This document shows, piece after piece, positions 23,675 to 35,010 of a DNA stretch of 64,000 nt. The notes below the pieces were generated by a model. It was not told where the DNA came from and searched no databases. It worked only from the letters and a program-made list of their open reading frames with translations. Within the stretch, counting starts at the first letter, position 1. Each line of letters opens with the position of its first letter. Position numbers and translations under genes: made by a program. Source of the stretch: Chlorella sorokiniana (lineage: Eukaryota > Chlorophyta > Trebouxiophyceae > Chlorellales > Chlorellaceae); the NCBI GenBank assembly GCA_025917655.1, contig CP084613.1, positions 3,784,001 through 3,848,000 of the forward strand, written 5' to 3'.

Positions 23675-26546
23675 ATGGAGCTGCGTGTCGAAGGACTGGA
23701 TGAGCTGGTGATCGCCCACCTGAGTGTGCCCAAGGCAAGGCCAGCAAGGCTTCCCTTCCCAAGTGATCGGGGGCACCCTTTTGGCCGAGCGGCTGTGTTC
23801 CCAGCTCCTCAGGCGTTGATGGAGCACGCAATTCCTTACAAGCAGGGATGCAGAGAAGACGAGGCGGTTCGGGATCTGCTCCTCAGCGGCAACTTCACCG
23901 CCGCTGTCGACCGCCTGCACCGAGTCTGCCCTCACCTGGCCGACAACCAGTGGCTGGAATTCCAGCTGTTAACGCACCGGTTCATGGAGCTGGCATCCTT
24001 GGCGCGAAGTGGGGCCGGAAAAGACCAAGACACATGCAGCTTGCATCTTCAAGAAGCGCTGGGTGCGTGGGAGGGAAGGGGCGAGTTTTGCGGGCAGGAG
24101 CGTTGCAGGCAGAGCACCCACCGCTTGCGCTTGGCCCCCTGCAGCACTGGCGCGCAAAGAGCTGGCCCCTCTTGCGCTGCATGCCTACTGCGAGGCCTAC
24201 TCTGACTTCAAGGCCTGCATGGTCTCCCTGATCGCCGGCAGCGGCGCGGGGAGCAGCATTGGCGCTGGCGGCAGCAGCCTGCAGCCCAGCCCGGGCCTGC
24301 CTGAGTTTGCGGGCATGGTGGCTCGCGCCGTGCGTCAACATGTCGATTGCAGCGCGACTACGCTGGCGCTGCTGCTGCGCTACCTGCTGTTGCTGCACCG
24401 CCACCAGCAGCACTTGGGGTTCCACCCCTACTGGTGGCCCGACATCAGCAGCCGCACCCCCGAGTTGTGCGGCCGCCTGCTGCGCCCCACACACGACGAG
24501 CGGCCACCCACTGCCTTGGATCCAGCGCCCTGGGGGTCGCCGGCAGCCTCCTTGCGAGAGCGTGATGTGCAGGTGGGGGGAGCTCAGCTGCGATTCTGCA
24601 TCAGGAGCATTCTGTAGTCGCAACATAGTGGCGTCGACCTGCTTGCCCATCTTCCTAGCACCCAGCTGGGCTGTCGCTGCCCCGCTGCAGGCGCTGCGCA
24701 CAAGCCTGGGCTGCGACCGCGAGGAGGCGGCGGGGCTGCTGCGACGGGGGGCGGCAACGCGCTGCGTGCGCTGCGGGACGCGCTGCAAGCGGCGCACGTC
24801 GACGAGCGGCTGCTGGCTGAGCTGGCAGAGGAGTATGTGCTGTACCGTGGGCTGGATGTCCCGCTTGTACCACCCGGTTCCCCGTCAGAGGGGCAAGGGG
24901 AGGAAGCCATGCATGTGGACGACGGTCACGAGCCCGTCCAGGACAAGCAGCACACGGCGGCGGGTGCGGCTGCATCCGCACAGCAGCAGCGGCCCAGCAA
25001 GCTGGCGCGCAGGAGCTGCTGCGAGGCCGGCGTGGAGGGCGTCGCTGCGGGCAGGCAGGCGGATGGGGGCCATCAGCGGGCGAGCCGCTGCTGCTGCCTG
25101 CCGAGCTGTCCCAGCAGCAGCTGCGCTCGCTGATGCGCGCGCTGGAGCGCTTGCTGGCAACCAAGCAGGCTAGCAAGGCAAGGGGGCTGCCCAACCGCCC
25201 AACCGTGCCTCTGCAGAGGGTTTGCATCACCTTGGCAAGTGCATCCTCTTCAGGTCTTTCCTCTTCCTGCAGAAGCCCACATCGCTGCTGTGGATGCCCA
25301 TGGCTGCAGGCGCTGGAGGAGCTAGAATCTGCCGACCCTTATTTCTTGCATGACCACCCAGCGGCAACCTTTGCGCTCCAACGCTGCCGCTTCCTGGAGG
25401 AACTGGCGGCGCAGCCGGCGGACGGGGCGCGCGCCGCCGCGGCGCTGGCGGTTGTGCGGCAGCACTTGTCCCGCTTGCGCAGCGTCACCCAGAGCTGCTG
25501 CAGGCGCAGCTCAAAGCCGCCATGGCACTGCTGCTGCCAGCGCCAGGCGACAGCAGTGATGCCAATGCGGCGGCGCAGAAGCAGCATCGGCAGGGGGTTG
25601 CAGATGCCCTGGAGGTGAGCAGGGGCTACGCCTGGCATCGAGGTTGGACAGCATTGCTTCTCATCTTCCCACCCACCCACCCCCACATCCCAAATCCACT
25701 CATCCTGCCGTGCCCGCAGGCCGTGCGCGCCGCCCTCCGACCGCGTTGCCAAGTCCGCGAGCCTCGCCTGCTGCCCCTGATGCGTGAGCTGCTCAGGTGG
25801 GTGCTCGGGGAGGTCAGTGGGCACTCTGCCGGCACTCTCGACTCGCTGTGCAGTCAGCCTTACCGCACAGCTGTGACTGCTTGTTCGCGCTCGATTGAGC
25901 ATTGAGGTGTGCGCATGCGTGTGCGCGGCCCGGCAGCCTCCACGCCGCCCACTTCAGGCTGCAGCGCTGCCAGGACGTGTTTGCGCCGGATCTAGGCATC
26001 CCTGGCCTCCTGCCTGCCAGCATCGTGGAGCGGGCACCCTGCGGCCCCGCGCCGCGCCCGCCCCAGCACTCACCCGCCCGCGGCGTCAACCAGGCTGCGT
26101 TGGCGCTGGCTGAGGAGGCAGAGCAGGCCCTGGCGGCGGCCGCGGGCGGCGTGCAGCCCTGGGGCGGCGGCGTGCCTGTGCCCGGGGTGCGGGAGGTGGA
26201 CAGCGACCCAGGTGGGCGGTTCGGGCTGGGCCCGCCCCAAACTGGGGACCGCGCCGGGCCCCACCGCTGCTCAGCGCGCAACAGGCCCTGTCCAGAGCCA
26301 GCGCCGCAAATCCGCGCGCTGTTCATGCGCTGCTGCTTGCACCCTGCAGGGGAGGACGAGGAGATGGAGGAGGGCGACAGCGACGACGACGATGGCGGCG
26401 GCGGCGGCAGCGAGGGGCCAGGCGTGCCTGAACAGGCCATCCTGACGGTGTGCGAGTTCACGGGCCTGCCCCGCCACACCGCCATCGAGCTGCTGCTCGT
26501 GCACGGCGGCGACGCTGTGGCGGTGCTGGCACACGTCTTCCCCTGA
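23675..26546 (+). CDS. LisH/CTLH (RanBPM-type) protein with C-terminal UBA-like domain
   Basis: Exons: 23675-24062 (a 78-base in-frame GC-AG intron 23735-23812 is possible), 24145-24572, 24691 to about 25177, 25310-25614, 25720-25796, 25958-26211 and 26350-26546. An N-terminal LisH/CTLH-like segment reads DEAVRDLLLSGNFTAAVDRL and ends in LLTHRFMEL. A CRA-like segment follows (ALARKELAPLALHAYCEAY). A second CTLH-like block begins ESADPYFLHDHPAATFALQR. The protein ends with an acidic tract and a UBA-like domain (AILTVCEFTGLPRHTAIELL). Such proteins include GID/CTLH ubiquitin-ligase subunits; which one this is cannot be told. Missing bases are likely near 24750, 25008 and 25473. Confidence 0.74.
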
Positions 26547-26644
26547 GGTAGCCGCGGCGACGGCAGCCTCGCGTAGTGCTTTACCAGTATTAAACTCTCC
26601 TTCTGCTTGCTGCGCTTTCCCTTGTGGGGTCCTGCTTCTCTGCT

Positions 26645-26649
26645 TTACA
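26645..26649 (-). terminator. TGTAA poly(A) signal of the thiamine pyrophosphokinase gene
   Basis: About 125 bases past the minus-strand stop, within the short 26547-26773 convergent spacer. Confidence 0.5.
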
Positions 26650-26773
26650 CTCTGCACGCTCTGCACCGCTCATGTATGTGTGAAGTCATTGCGTCCATGC
26701 AACATGCAGCACGGTGCCGTGTAGGCTTCCCGCTGCGGCCAGGCGGGGGGTCCGTCCCACTCTGCGCCGGCCG

Positions 26774-28144
26774 TCACGCGCTGCGCAGCTGCGTGGTCCA
26801 AACCAGGTCCACGTCGCTTTCCACCTCCACCTCGTCCGCCTCGATTAGGTTGCTGGTGCTGACCAGGCCGCCAAAACACATCTCCGTGTCCACCAGGTTC
26901 CAGCGCAGGCCCCTGGATGTTGCCCGCGCCGGGCCAGCGCACGGCACGAGCCCGCAGGAGGGGCCTTCCAGGCGGCGGTCGGGCGTATGACGGCGCGGCC
27001 TGCGGCGACCAGCCGCGCCAGGTTGCCGTCGCCCAGCAGCACCAGCGCCAGGTCGCGGTGCGCGTGCAGCGTGCTCAGGCTTGACAGCGAGTGGTCCAGC
27101 CGCCCGCCCAGGGCGCCTGCGGGGCAGCGACTCGGGCAGGAGGCGGCCAGGTTAGACTTCAGGCGCTCAACAGCTTAGAAAATGCAGAAAAGGGGAAAGG
27201 TGCTACCGCTGGGGTGGGGCGGAGCGGTGCGTAGGCCAGCCCATAAGGTCTGTGCATAGTCACCAGCAGGGGCTTGCACCTCAAATCACGTAATCCCAGG
27301 CAGCCTTACAACACCCCCCACCCACCCACCCCCACCCCTTTTCACACACAAACACCAGCTTCTTTTCACAAACACACACACGGGCCTCGTGTCCTCCAAC
27401 ACATATGCACACCATCAAAACCATAATCCCAACATACACATACACACACAGCGCACCCAGGGCCACCAGCGTGAGGTCCCTCAACGCCAGCTGCCGCGCC
27501 GCTGCCTGGTCCCGCACATACTGCACGCACTTTTGCAGGTCGGTGCTGTCTTGGTCGTCTGCAGGGGGACAGCGTTGCAGCCTTTTGATCTATGAGAAGT
27601 GCTGTGCGTCACCAGTGCCAGCAGCTTCATCGGCAGGCGTGAGCAGGCTAGAACGGTTGGTGCTGCTTGCCGCCGCCGTGTGCAGTTCCAGCACAGCCCG
27701 CAAACGGCGTCTGCTCGTCCACCCGCTCACCGGACAAGTCATGCACAGGAACGCCACGTGAGCGGTAGAAGTCCAGCACATCAGGGCGTATGGAGTCTAA
27801 GTCGCCCTGGATGGCAGTTGGCAGGTAGGCGCTCCTAACCGCATCGGCAGACTGCCCCGGCAGCATTGCGGGCAGCTCATCGTAGAGCCGGTTTGCGCCG
27901 CCATCAGCACACACCCGGAGCGTGGCTGCATGGCAGAGCAGCCGGTCGGTCAGTGCAGGAGAGTGCTCCAGGGTGTGGCTGGCCCGGCATCAGCAATAGT
28001 TGACCCGGCTGGGGGCTCACCAGCATGCCACAGCCGCGGCGTCAGCTCCGGCAGCGTCCAATTGAGCAGCACCACCGCAAGCTGATGCTCAGGGGAGACC
28101 TGCTTGCCACACAAAAAACTGCTACAAAGTAATTGAGGCTCCAT
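26774..28144 (-). CDS. TPK: Thiamine pyrophosphokinase
   Basis: It transfers diphosphate from ATP to thiamine, making the TPP cofactor. Exons: 28021-28144, 27731-27925, 27457-27558 and 26774-27116. The start MEPQLLCSSFLCG precedes the first beta strand (LAVVLLNW). Family motifs then appear in order: RVCADGGANRLYD, IQGDLDSIRPDVLDFY, the ATP/Mg motif DQDSTDLQKC, and LGGRLDHSLSSL. The C-terminal thiamine-binding beta domain includes LRWNLVDTEMCFGG and VSTSNLIEADEVEV and ends WTTQLRSA. Two one-base slips lie between about 26910 and 26990; both flanks match the family. No plastid or mitochondrial presequence is obvious. It is divergent from SelT. Intron 3 holds CA-rich and CCCA-rich sequence (27300-27455). 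Confidence 0.93.
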
Positions 28145-28583
28145 GGCTGCTGCTGCTCCTGCCGCGGAAGCAGTGCCCGCCCGCGCGGTGGCGACAGTGT
28201 TCCTGGCCTGAAGTGAGCGCCTGCGGGAGTGTCGGCAGCCCACAAACGCGACTGAATGCGTCTCAGATCCCAATTGCGAGACAAGATCGCGCTAGCAGTG
28301 AGACTTGGAAGCGGTGCTAGAGGTCGGTATGAGCAGAAGGGCATACGGGAGCTCTCGTGCGCTTTTGAAGTTCGTTATGCCCGATACGGAGCGATCTACA
28401 CACTCATGCAGCTCTGTGGCCTGCATGCACCTGAGAGGGAGCTCTAAACCCGCCAGCGCGACAAGTCATCGAGTGGCATGCTAGGGCATAGCATAGCTTG
28501 CGGTTGCTCTGAAGGCATTCCACAAACGCGAGGGTACCTTTGCATACGCGCCTGGGCCTGAACGGGACTAAAGTAGATTAGCC
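28145..28583. other. Intergenic region between divergent genes
   Basis: Upstream DNA of thiamine pyrophosphokinase and SelT. No riboswitch-like thiamine motif or gene was recognised by eye. Confidence 0.4.
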
Positions 28584-29512
28584 ATGGCAGGCTTGAGGGC
28601 CGCGGCGGTGGCTGCCATCCTGCTGACTATGGCATGGATGATGCCAATCGCCGTGGAGTCTGGAGCTGATCAGCAGCAGGCAAGTGGGTGCTGCGGGCCG
28701 GTGAGGGCGGCGCCGACGCCCTTCCCTTTGCTTTCACTTGCCCTCGTGCTCACTGCACCTTGCTGCTGCAGGTCAATCCTGCCCACCCGCCGGGCGTGCT
28801 GATTAGCTTCTGCACCAGATCCTTCAAGGGTGCTGCCGCGCAAGTGCAACATGCGTAAGTTGCTGAACCCTGGCCGGGCGCGCGCTGAGTTTGGCGTGGG
28901 ACGAGAACGTTTAAAACATGAGACTCTGCATGCCCTGCCCACCCATCCGGTGCAGGCTGCGGCAGCACTTTGGGCCCCAGCTGCCTGTCACGCTGGTGAA
29001 CCACCCGCCGCCCCCTTTGCAAGCCCTGCTGGCACAGGCGTTGCTGGGGCTGCAGCTGGCGGTTGCCGCGGTGGTGCTGACGGGGCGGCAGGCAGAGCCG
29101 TACCTCGGCCGGCTGGGCATCGTACTGCCGCCCGAGACGTGGCAGACACTGCAGGACAAGAAGACTGGCATCCTCATGGGGGTGTGGTTCATTGGTGAGC
29201 TGCCGTGCTGCATTGTCTGCGCCTTGCCCATGTGCCCTGGGCCCGCTGCGGCTGCATGCTGATTATCGGCACATGCCTGCAACTGTGCTTCCCTCCCCCT
29301 GACACCTCCTCTCACCCCACTCAGGCAACACCATCCGCCAGAACCTGATCAACACTGGCGCGTTTGAAGTGTCCTTTGAGGGCACCCCCATCCACTCGAA
29401 GCTGGAAACGGGCCGCATGCCCAACCTGGCGGAGCTTGTCAGCGGCATCGCTGAGGCCATGGCGGCCGCAGCCGGCGGCGCTGCCGTCGGTGACCCCGCT
29501 GCCGTGTCGTGA
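28584..29512 (+). CDS. SELENOT: Selenoprotein T family (SelT) thioredoxin-like ER protein
   Basis: Exons 28584-28679, 28772-28854, 28956-29194 and 29325-29512 encode 201 residues. A signal peptide (AAVAAILLTMAWMMPIAVES) leads into the thioredoxin-like strand GVLISFCTRSFKG. A hydrophobic segment follows (LLGLQLAVAAVVLTG), then the family signature NTIRQNLINTGAFEVSFEG and HSKLETGRMPNLAELV. SelT proteins are ER oxidoreductases with a CxxU (or CxxC) centre. Here the centre reads C-T-R-S: compared with plant forms recalled as C-x-S-C-S-Y-x-G, it is one residue short exactly at the Sec/Cys position. No in-frame TGA precedes the stop. A SECIS-like structure lies in the 3' UTR. Intron 1 has a GC donor (GCAAGT). 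Confidence 0.9.
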
Positions 29513-29599
29513 GGTGCAGGCGGCAGCTTTGAGCTGCGCTTGGTGCTGGCCCCCACTTTGATCAAGCGGTGCCCCCAGCGGGAGCGCCCTTGCCCGCAT

Positions 29600-29673
29600 C
29601 ACCAGCTGCCCATGACAGCGGGCCTGCAAGCGTCCGTGCGACGTGAGGCCCGTTTGAACAACCTGCAGCGGTG
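29600..29673 (+). promoter_or_regulatory. SECIS element (selenocysteine insertion signal), form II
   Basis: It lies about 90 bases past the SelT stop. Helix I pairs 29600-29609 with 29665-29673, with one bulged A (29604). The non-Watson-Crick core is UGAC (29613-29616) opposite UGAA (29655-29658), matching the SECIS quartet UGAN/NGAN. Helix II pairs 29617-29625 with 29646-29654, nine pairs including one G-U. The unpaired AA is at 29628-29629, twelve bases after AUGA. A five-pair mini-stem (29630-29634 with 29640-29644) caps the loop, the form II arrangement. Primary motif, spacing and both helices all agree. It would recruit SBP2 and EFSec to decode UGA as selenocysteine. Confidence 0.85.
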
Positions 29674-30308
29674 AGGCTGGCGGGACGCGCCCCGTATATA
29701 TCGCGTACAGGACTGGTTTGCCATCAATCTTTTGTTATGTGCAATGTTTTTTGCGCTCTGATGTTGCAATTCCAAGATTTTCGAGGAGAGCGGGCTTTCC
29801 TCACACAAACAGGATGGGTCAGAGTATGCATTGGTGTGCACGCTCACTTTGCCAGAGCGGGCTGGTGCCGCCACCTCACCACCAGCATGCATGTCAGTCT
29901 TGCACCTCGTGTTTACTGGTTGATTAAGTCGAGTCAAAGTATAGTACGAAAAGCTGCTGCGCTGGTAAAGTTTCAGAAGGCGCAGCGGAGCCTGCATCCC
30001 AGTATCCCTCGCTGGCTGTCCCAGTCCAGAATCTCGCAACTTCCTATCTTTGCAAAAGGAGTTCTGAGTCCCGTGAGCAGGTGCCGCCTCCCTGCAAGCG
30101 AGCCGACGCTGCCCGCCCTGCCAGCCGCCGTCTGATTGGCACACCTGCACAGAGCGTGCGAGCTTACCCACCGGCGGTTGGTACGACGTGAGAGTTGCTC
30201 ATCACACCGTGCTGTACATCCTGACAATGGCCTAGTCAAACCATTGGTTGGACGGCCGAGCTCCTGCCTCTCCATCCTGTGACGGCGGCGCGCTGCGCCA
30301 GCGGCGCC
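29674..30308. other. Intergenic region, tandem genes
   Basis: Downstream of the SECIS element to the PILS start. A TATATAT stretch occurs at about 29694. No gene recognised. Confidence 0.4.
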
Positions 30309-31841
30309 ATGGACTTTGAGCCATGGCCCGCCGTTCTGGCAGCCTTCCTTGTGGTTGTGCAAGTCGTGCTGGTGATGTGCCCCGGCGTCTACTACACACG
30401 CAAGGTGCGCAAGAAGAGAGAAACCCACTGGCAGCCAGACGTGCGATTGAACTCCTGCCCCTGGCAGCAGTCAGCTGTGCGGCCGCAGCGCCACAACCGC
30501 CCGCCCCCTTTTGTCGGGTCCCTTGCAGGGTGTCATGGACACGAGCACGCGCCGCAAGCTCAGCATCATCTCCTTCAACCTGCTGCTCCCTGCCAACAAC
30601 TTCTACCACATCGCCAAAAACGTGTCGGCCGCCACCTTCACGGATTACTTGCCCTTCGCGGCCAACACGGTGCTCAGGTGCGGTTGCCGGCTGCGATGGT
30701 GATGTTCATGCGTCGCCCAAACCTTTCCTTGTTCAATGATCACACGAGCACCTTGCAAGCGCCAGCAGGCCGCGATAGCAGCGCCCAAACAAAACACCTC
30801 CGGGACAGTCTTCAGTGATCAGACGAGCGCCTTGCAGGGCTCCAGCAGGCTGGCCGTGACAGCAGCCCACAACATCCCCACTTCCTGCCACTGCAGCAAC
30901 GTGCTGGGCATGATCTGCGGCTGGCTGTCAAACTGGCTGGCGGGCACACCCCGCCCTCTGCGCTACCACGTCGTGGCAGCCGCCGGCTTTGGCAACCTCA
31001 ACAGCCTGCCCCTCCTCATCGCCACCGCCATCTGCACCCAGGACAGCCTGCCCTTCCAGCAGGGTGAGCCAATGATCCTCGACAGGCGGGGCAGCTGTCA
31101 AGCGCCACTTTCTTGCCCAACTCCGTCCCCTTGCACCTGCAGCTCTGGGGGACCAGTGCAGCAGCGTGGGCTATGGGGTACGTCGCAGTCGGCACCGCCG
31201 CCACACAGATGTTCACATGTGAGCTTCATTGCCGCCGCCAGCCTCGGCCTTTTCCTGTGCGGCATGCTGGCCCGCTTCCTGTCGGCTAATCCCTTTTTGG
31301 CTCCTCAAGAGTGCCTCTGCTTTGCTGTCTTGCAGACCCGCTGGCCATATGGCTGTTGAAGAAGCGGCCCGAGCCGGGGCTTGCGGAGGTTGTGGTGGCA
31401 GCAGAGGAGCCATGCGATTCGGTGGCTGCAGGCTGCCGCACTTCCCGACAGCAACCCTGAGTGCAGAGGCCGCCCCCATGGCAGCTGCAGACCTGGACTC
31501 AGCTCACAGCCAGGCGCATGAGAAAGCTGGCAGCGGCGGAATACCTGGCGCGCAGCCGGGGCATGCCTTCGACGCTCCTGTGGACAATGTGGAGGCATCA
31601 CAGGCGGCGTTGCCAAACGCGGCCGCCCTCACTCAACTAGCACAAAGCAGCAGTGCAGCAAGGGTGCGTACAGCAGGGGGCAGGCGGCCCACGCTGCAGT
31701 CATTTGCAGTCGACTTCAGCAGCGACAGCGACGGCAGCACAGCAGGCAGGCCTGCAAGCGGGAGGAAGACCAAGGGGCAGGGCAGCTTTATTGGCAGTGG
31801 CAGCAGCACTGACGCGGAGGATCTCTTCCACAGTGCAAGTG

Positions 31842-31874
<33 letters not shown>

Positions 31875-33585
31875 GCGGCAGCGGCGGCCACAGCAGCGGC
31901 CTTGCAGTGATTGGCAGCAGATCGCAAGACGGCATGCAGCCTGACGGGCCATCCATCACTTCAGTTCAAGCTGCTGCTACCCAGCTTGCGGTTGATGCGA
32001 GCCAGGAAGCGCAGCTTGCGAAGGATGCAAGCCAGGAAGACAAGCTGGCCGATGCGTCACCAGCAGCCAGCCAAGCGCAGCCACCCGGCCCTCCTGCCGC
32101 GCCGCACATGCGCTCTCGGTGGCGCAGCCGCGCCCGCAATGTGTGGAACCTCGGCGCAAGACTGAGCGGGCAGCAGCCGCGGCCGCAGCGGGCACCGGGC
32201 CCGCCGCCGTCGCGGGCGCGGCGCTGGGCGCGCGCCGTTTGGAAGTTCACCAATGAGAACGTGCTGCGCATGCCGTGCATCGGCGCCGGTCTGGGGCTGG
32301 TTGTGGGCGTGATTGAGCCGCTCAAGAGCCTCCTCTTCCCAGCCACGGTCAGCTGCCTGCCTCCGCGCACAGGCGGCGACCTTTCCTACCCAAAGCTGCC
32401 CTGTTGGCATCCCACTCAGAGCGCGCTGCATTGCTGTGTTTGAATGCATCTTGCGTGCCGGCGAGTTGTGTGCCCTGTGCAGAGGCACCCCACGCCTCCT
32501 GCCTCCCCTGCACGTGCAGTCCGCCGCCCTGGGTTTCTTGATGGGCGCGCTGTTCAGCATCCAGGCCGCCCTCATCTTCACCTCCTCCTTCGTGCTGGGC
32601 TCGACACTGTCCAAGGTGCGGCGCAGCGCAGGCACGGGCACAGGGCCTTGCAGGCGGCGGCACTGCTTCCGCGCCTGACAAACGCAGAGCTCGGCCAGGG
32701 ATGAATCGCTCCGCCCTGCTGGACTCCCAGCACTGACGGCATCATCCTGCGCGGTCTCCTCCTGAACTGCCGCCGCCTGCTGCAGGGGCCGGGTCCCGGG
32801 CGCCGTGCGCTGGGCTGGCGCCCGCTGCTGCTGGTGGTGCTGGTGCGGCTGGTGCTGTTGCCGATGGTGGGGGCCGTGCTGGTGACAGGGGCCATCAAGC
32901 TGGGATGGTACAAGCCGCTGGACCCCGTCTATGCCTACATCCTGCTGCAGCAGGTGGGTGCTGCTGGTGTGTGCGCTCGAGTGACGTGCATGTGCAGCAG
33001 AAGGCAGTGCGCCCCACAGAGGCTGAAGGCGATGGGTTGCCCGTCGGCGGCTGCGCCCGACACGCCAGCGGGCTTCAGCGATGCGCCGCTCCCGCAACGG
33101 CTGCTGAACATCTACTCGCCGCAAGGGCGGCTGTGCAACGCGCTGGCCTGCCCTGCGCCCCGCTGCTGCAGTTTTGTGTGCCCACCGCCAACCAGATGCA
33201 GAACATTGCCAGCATGTCGGGCAACCGGGAGCAGGGTGGGCGCGGAATTTGGGGAGCCTTGGGTTTGCATCGGTCCCAATGCAGTGGTCCCGTGCCGCAC
33301 CTTTGCATGACGAGCCTACCTCTGACGCCGCTGCAGAGATGGGCACCCTCATTTTCTTCCAGTACGTATTTGCCTTCGTTGCCATCCCTGCCTGGTGAGC
33401 TGCGGAGGGCTGGGCCCCTGCTGCTCAGCTCCAGGAGCCGGGGAGCAAACGCCTCAACAGCAGCAAGCTGGCCTTGCCTTTCTTTCTGACATTGGCTAAT
33501 TTTTGAGCGCAACAAGTTTATCCTTTTCAGGATGGTCTTCTACCTGTGGCTCATGGACCGCTTCTCTCTGTACCCTGGCGCATGA
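30309..33585 (+). CDS. PIN-LIKES (PILS)/auxin efflux carrier-family membrane transporter
   Basis: Exons: 30309-30404, 30529-30677, 30897-31063, 31143-31218, about 31336-32347, 32520-32615, 32786-32953, 33172-33235, 33337-33394 and 33533-33585. N-terminal helices (AVLAAFLVVVQVVLVMCPGV) are followed by TRRKLSIISFNLLLPANNFY, and by GFGNLNSLPLLIATAIC. A cytosolic loop of about 300 residues sits in one exon. The C-terminal bundle contains PCIGAGLGLVVGVIEPLKSL, LLLVVLVRLVLLPMVGAVLV and AYILLQQFCVPTANQMQNI, the family's crossover-like region. In plants PILS proteins sit in the ER and control intracellular auxin; the algal substrate is not known. One-base slips occur near 31185 and in the 31430-31490 stretch. 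Confidence 0.9.
31843..31873 (+). repeat. (AGC)n serine-tract repeat
   Basis: About ten AGC/CAG units in the PILS loop exon, encoding a Ser tract. Confidence 0.9.
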
Positions 33586-34165
33586 GGCAGCAACAGTTGC
33601 TGCGAATAGTTCAGCACGTTGAAGACTCCACAATGCTCTTGAGTATCATAGATTACACGCATGCACTCACTGATACAATGGATCGTGCAACATTTTGCTC
33701 CGTTGCTGAGGTTGCCGAGGGAGAGCAAGCATGGCTGTATGGTATGGTACAGGCGCAAGGCTGTCGAGGGCCCATCGTCCAGATGGAGAGGAGCAAGACA
33801 CATGTGTGCACAGCTCTTGGCAAAGGGAGCGGCTAGAAGGAAAAGTGGCTCCAGATAGGAGGTGCACAAAAAGCGTGGCAGCGCAAGGGAAGCCAGAGAG
33901 GGGCAGTTGCAAAGGGGCAATGATATTGATTGGCTGCAAACACAATGGTAGGATGCAGATGGTGTACACTGGGAGGATCGAAAGATGCATTGGCAGGAGA
34001 TGGGCGGGGCCAAACTCTTGGCCCAACATTCAAAGTGGGCTAATTCGGCCGCGGGTTGATTCCTCCGGTGCTTTGTCGGATTGGCGCTGCTGCTGCAGGG
34101 CCGCAATGGCTGGCCAAAGCTGGGGCCAAAAGTGCAAGCTTGTATGCGTAGCGGTAGGGTCCCCT
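33586..34165. other. Intergenic region between convergent genes
   Basis: About 580 bases, partly AT-richer. Open frames here are not supported by motifs or splice structure. Confidence 0.4.
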
Positions 34166-35010
34166 TCATGCCTCGGAGCAGCGCTGGCCGAGGAGCTGCT
34201 GCTGCGCCTGGAGCAGCACCTCGGGGCATGGCGGGCCAGCAACTCCCGCCGCAGGTCGATGGACCGTACCGGGGTACGGCAGCAGCGGGCGCTGCGCTGA
34301 CGTGGAGCTGTCGGCGGGTGCCGGCCGCCTGCACGCAAGCGAGGGCGGCCTAGTTGCTGCCAGGGGTCACCTCCAGCCCCTCCCATCGGCGGCACCCGGA
34401 GCGCAAGCGGCAATGGCAATGGGATGCATGGGCCGGCCTTGCCTGCGGTGGCCGGTGGCAGGCCCTGCGTCCCCCACGCGCTGCGCCGACAGGCCTGCGG
34501 GCTCACGGTCGTCGATGCGCAGCGGCGTGGAGGCGTGGGTGACAAGGGGGAAGAGGCTGTAGCACTCCTGGGTGCTCATCATGTCGTGGTGCTCAGCATC
34601 GCTGCTGCGGCGCAGGTCAAAGCGCTGCTGGCCCGTGGGGTAGTGCCTGCGAGAGGCGACCAACAGGAAACACAACAACGCAGAGCAGTGTGTGGGAACC
34701 ATCGCAGGCCCAAGGCGGTGTGTGCTGGCCAAACGCGCATCTGCCGGCGCTGCGCGGCGCGGTGCAAACTCGAGGCGGGGCTCCCGAGGCTCGGTCGCGC
34801 CATGCGCCTCTCGAATCTGGGGGCGCTGCCCATCCCAAGAGAGACAAGGGGGAGCGAAGCTCACCGCTTGCCCGAGCCCGGACCCTCCTCCAGAACTGGC
34901 TTGGGCAGTGCGAAAGCGGCCACTTTGAGGGAGGAATATGACGCCCATCTCCTCTGCCGAGCTGCTGGAGCCACCCTGACGGTCGCCCGAGACTGCAGCA
35001 GCGATGTCAT
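34166..35010 (-). CDS. Unrecognised protein with a plastid/mitochondrial-type transit peptide
   Basis: Not recognised. Exon 1 (34865-35010) begins at an ATG and encodes a strongly basic, Ser/Ala-rich start (MTSLLQSRATVRVAPAARQR) with no acid until residue 40, like a transit peptide. Exon 2 begins at about 34650 in phase (G-HYPTGQQRFDLRRSS) and continues DAEHHDMMSTQECYSLFP and THASTPLRIDDRE, a charged soluble segment. A last exon probably starts near 34335 and ends in LLQAQQQLLGQRCSEA at the TGA at 34166-34168; one C appears missing near 34214. The boundary of exon 2 is unclear. The product is perhaps 170-200 residues. No catalytic or membrane motif is seen. Confidence 0.5.

Noticed and set aside
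33540-34334. A 264-codon minus-strand frame running across the end of PILS and into the next gene
   Set aside because: It overlaps the last exon of PILS on the other strand and lies out of frame with the unrecognised gene's C-terminus; no motif.
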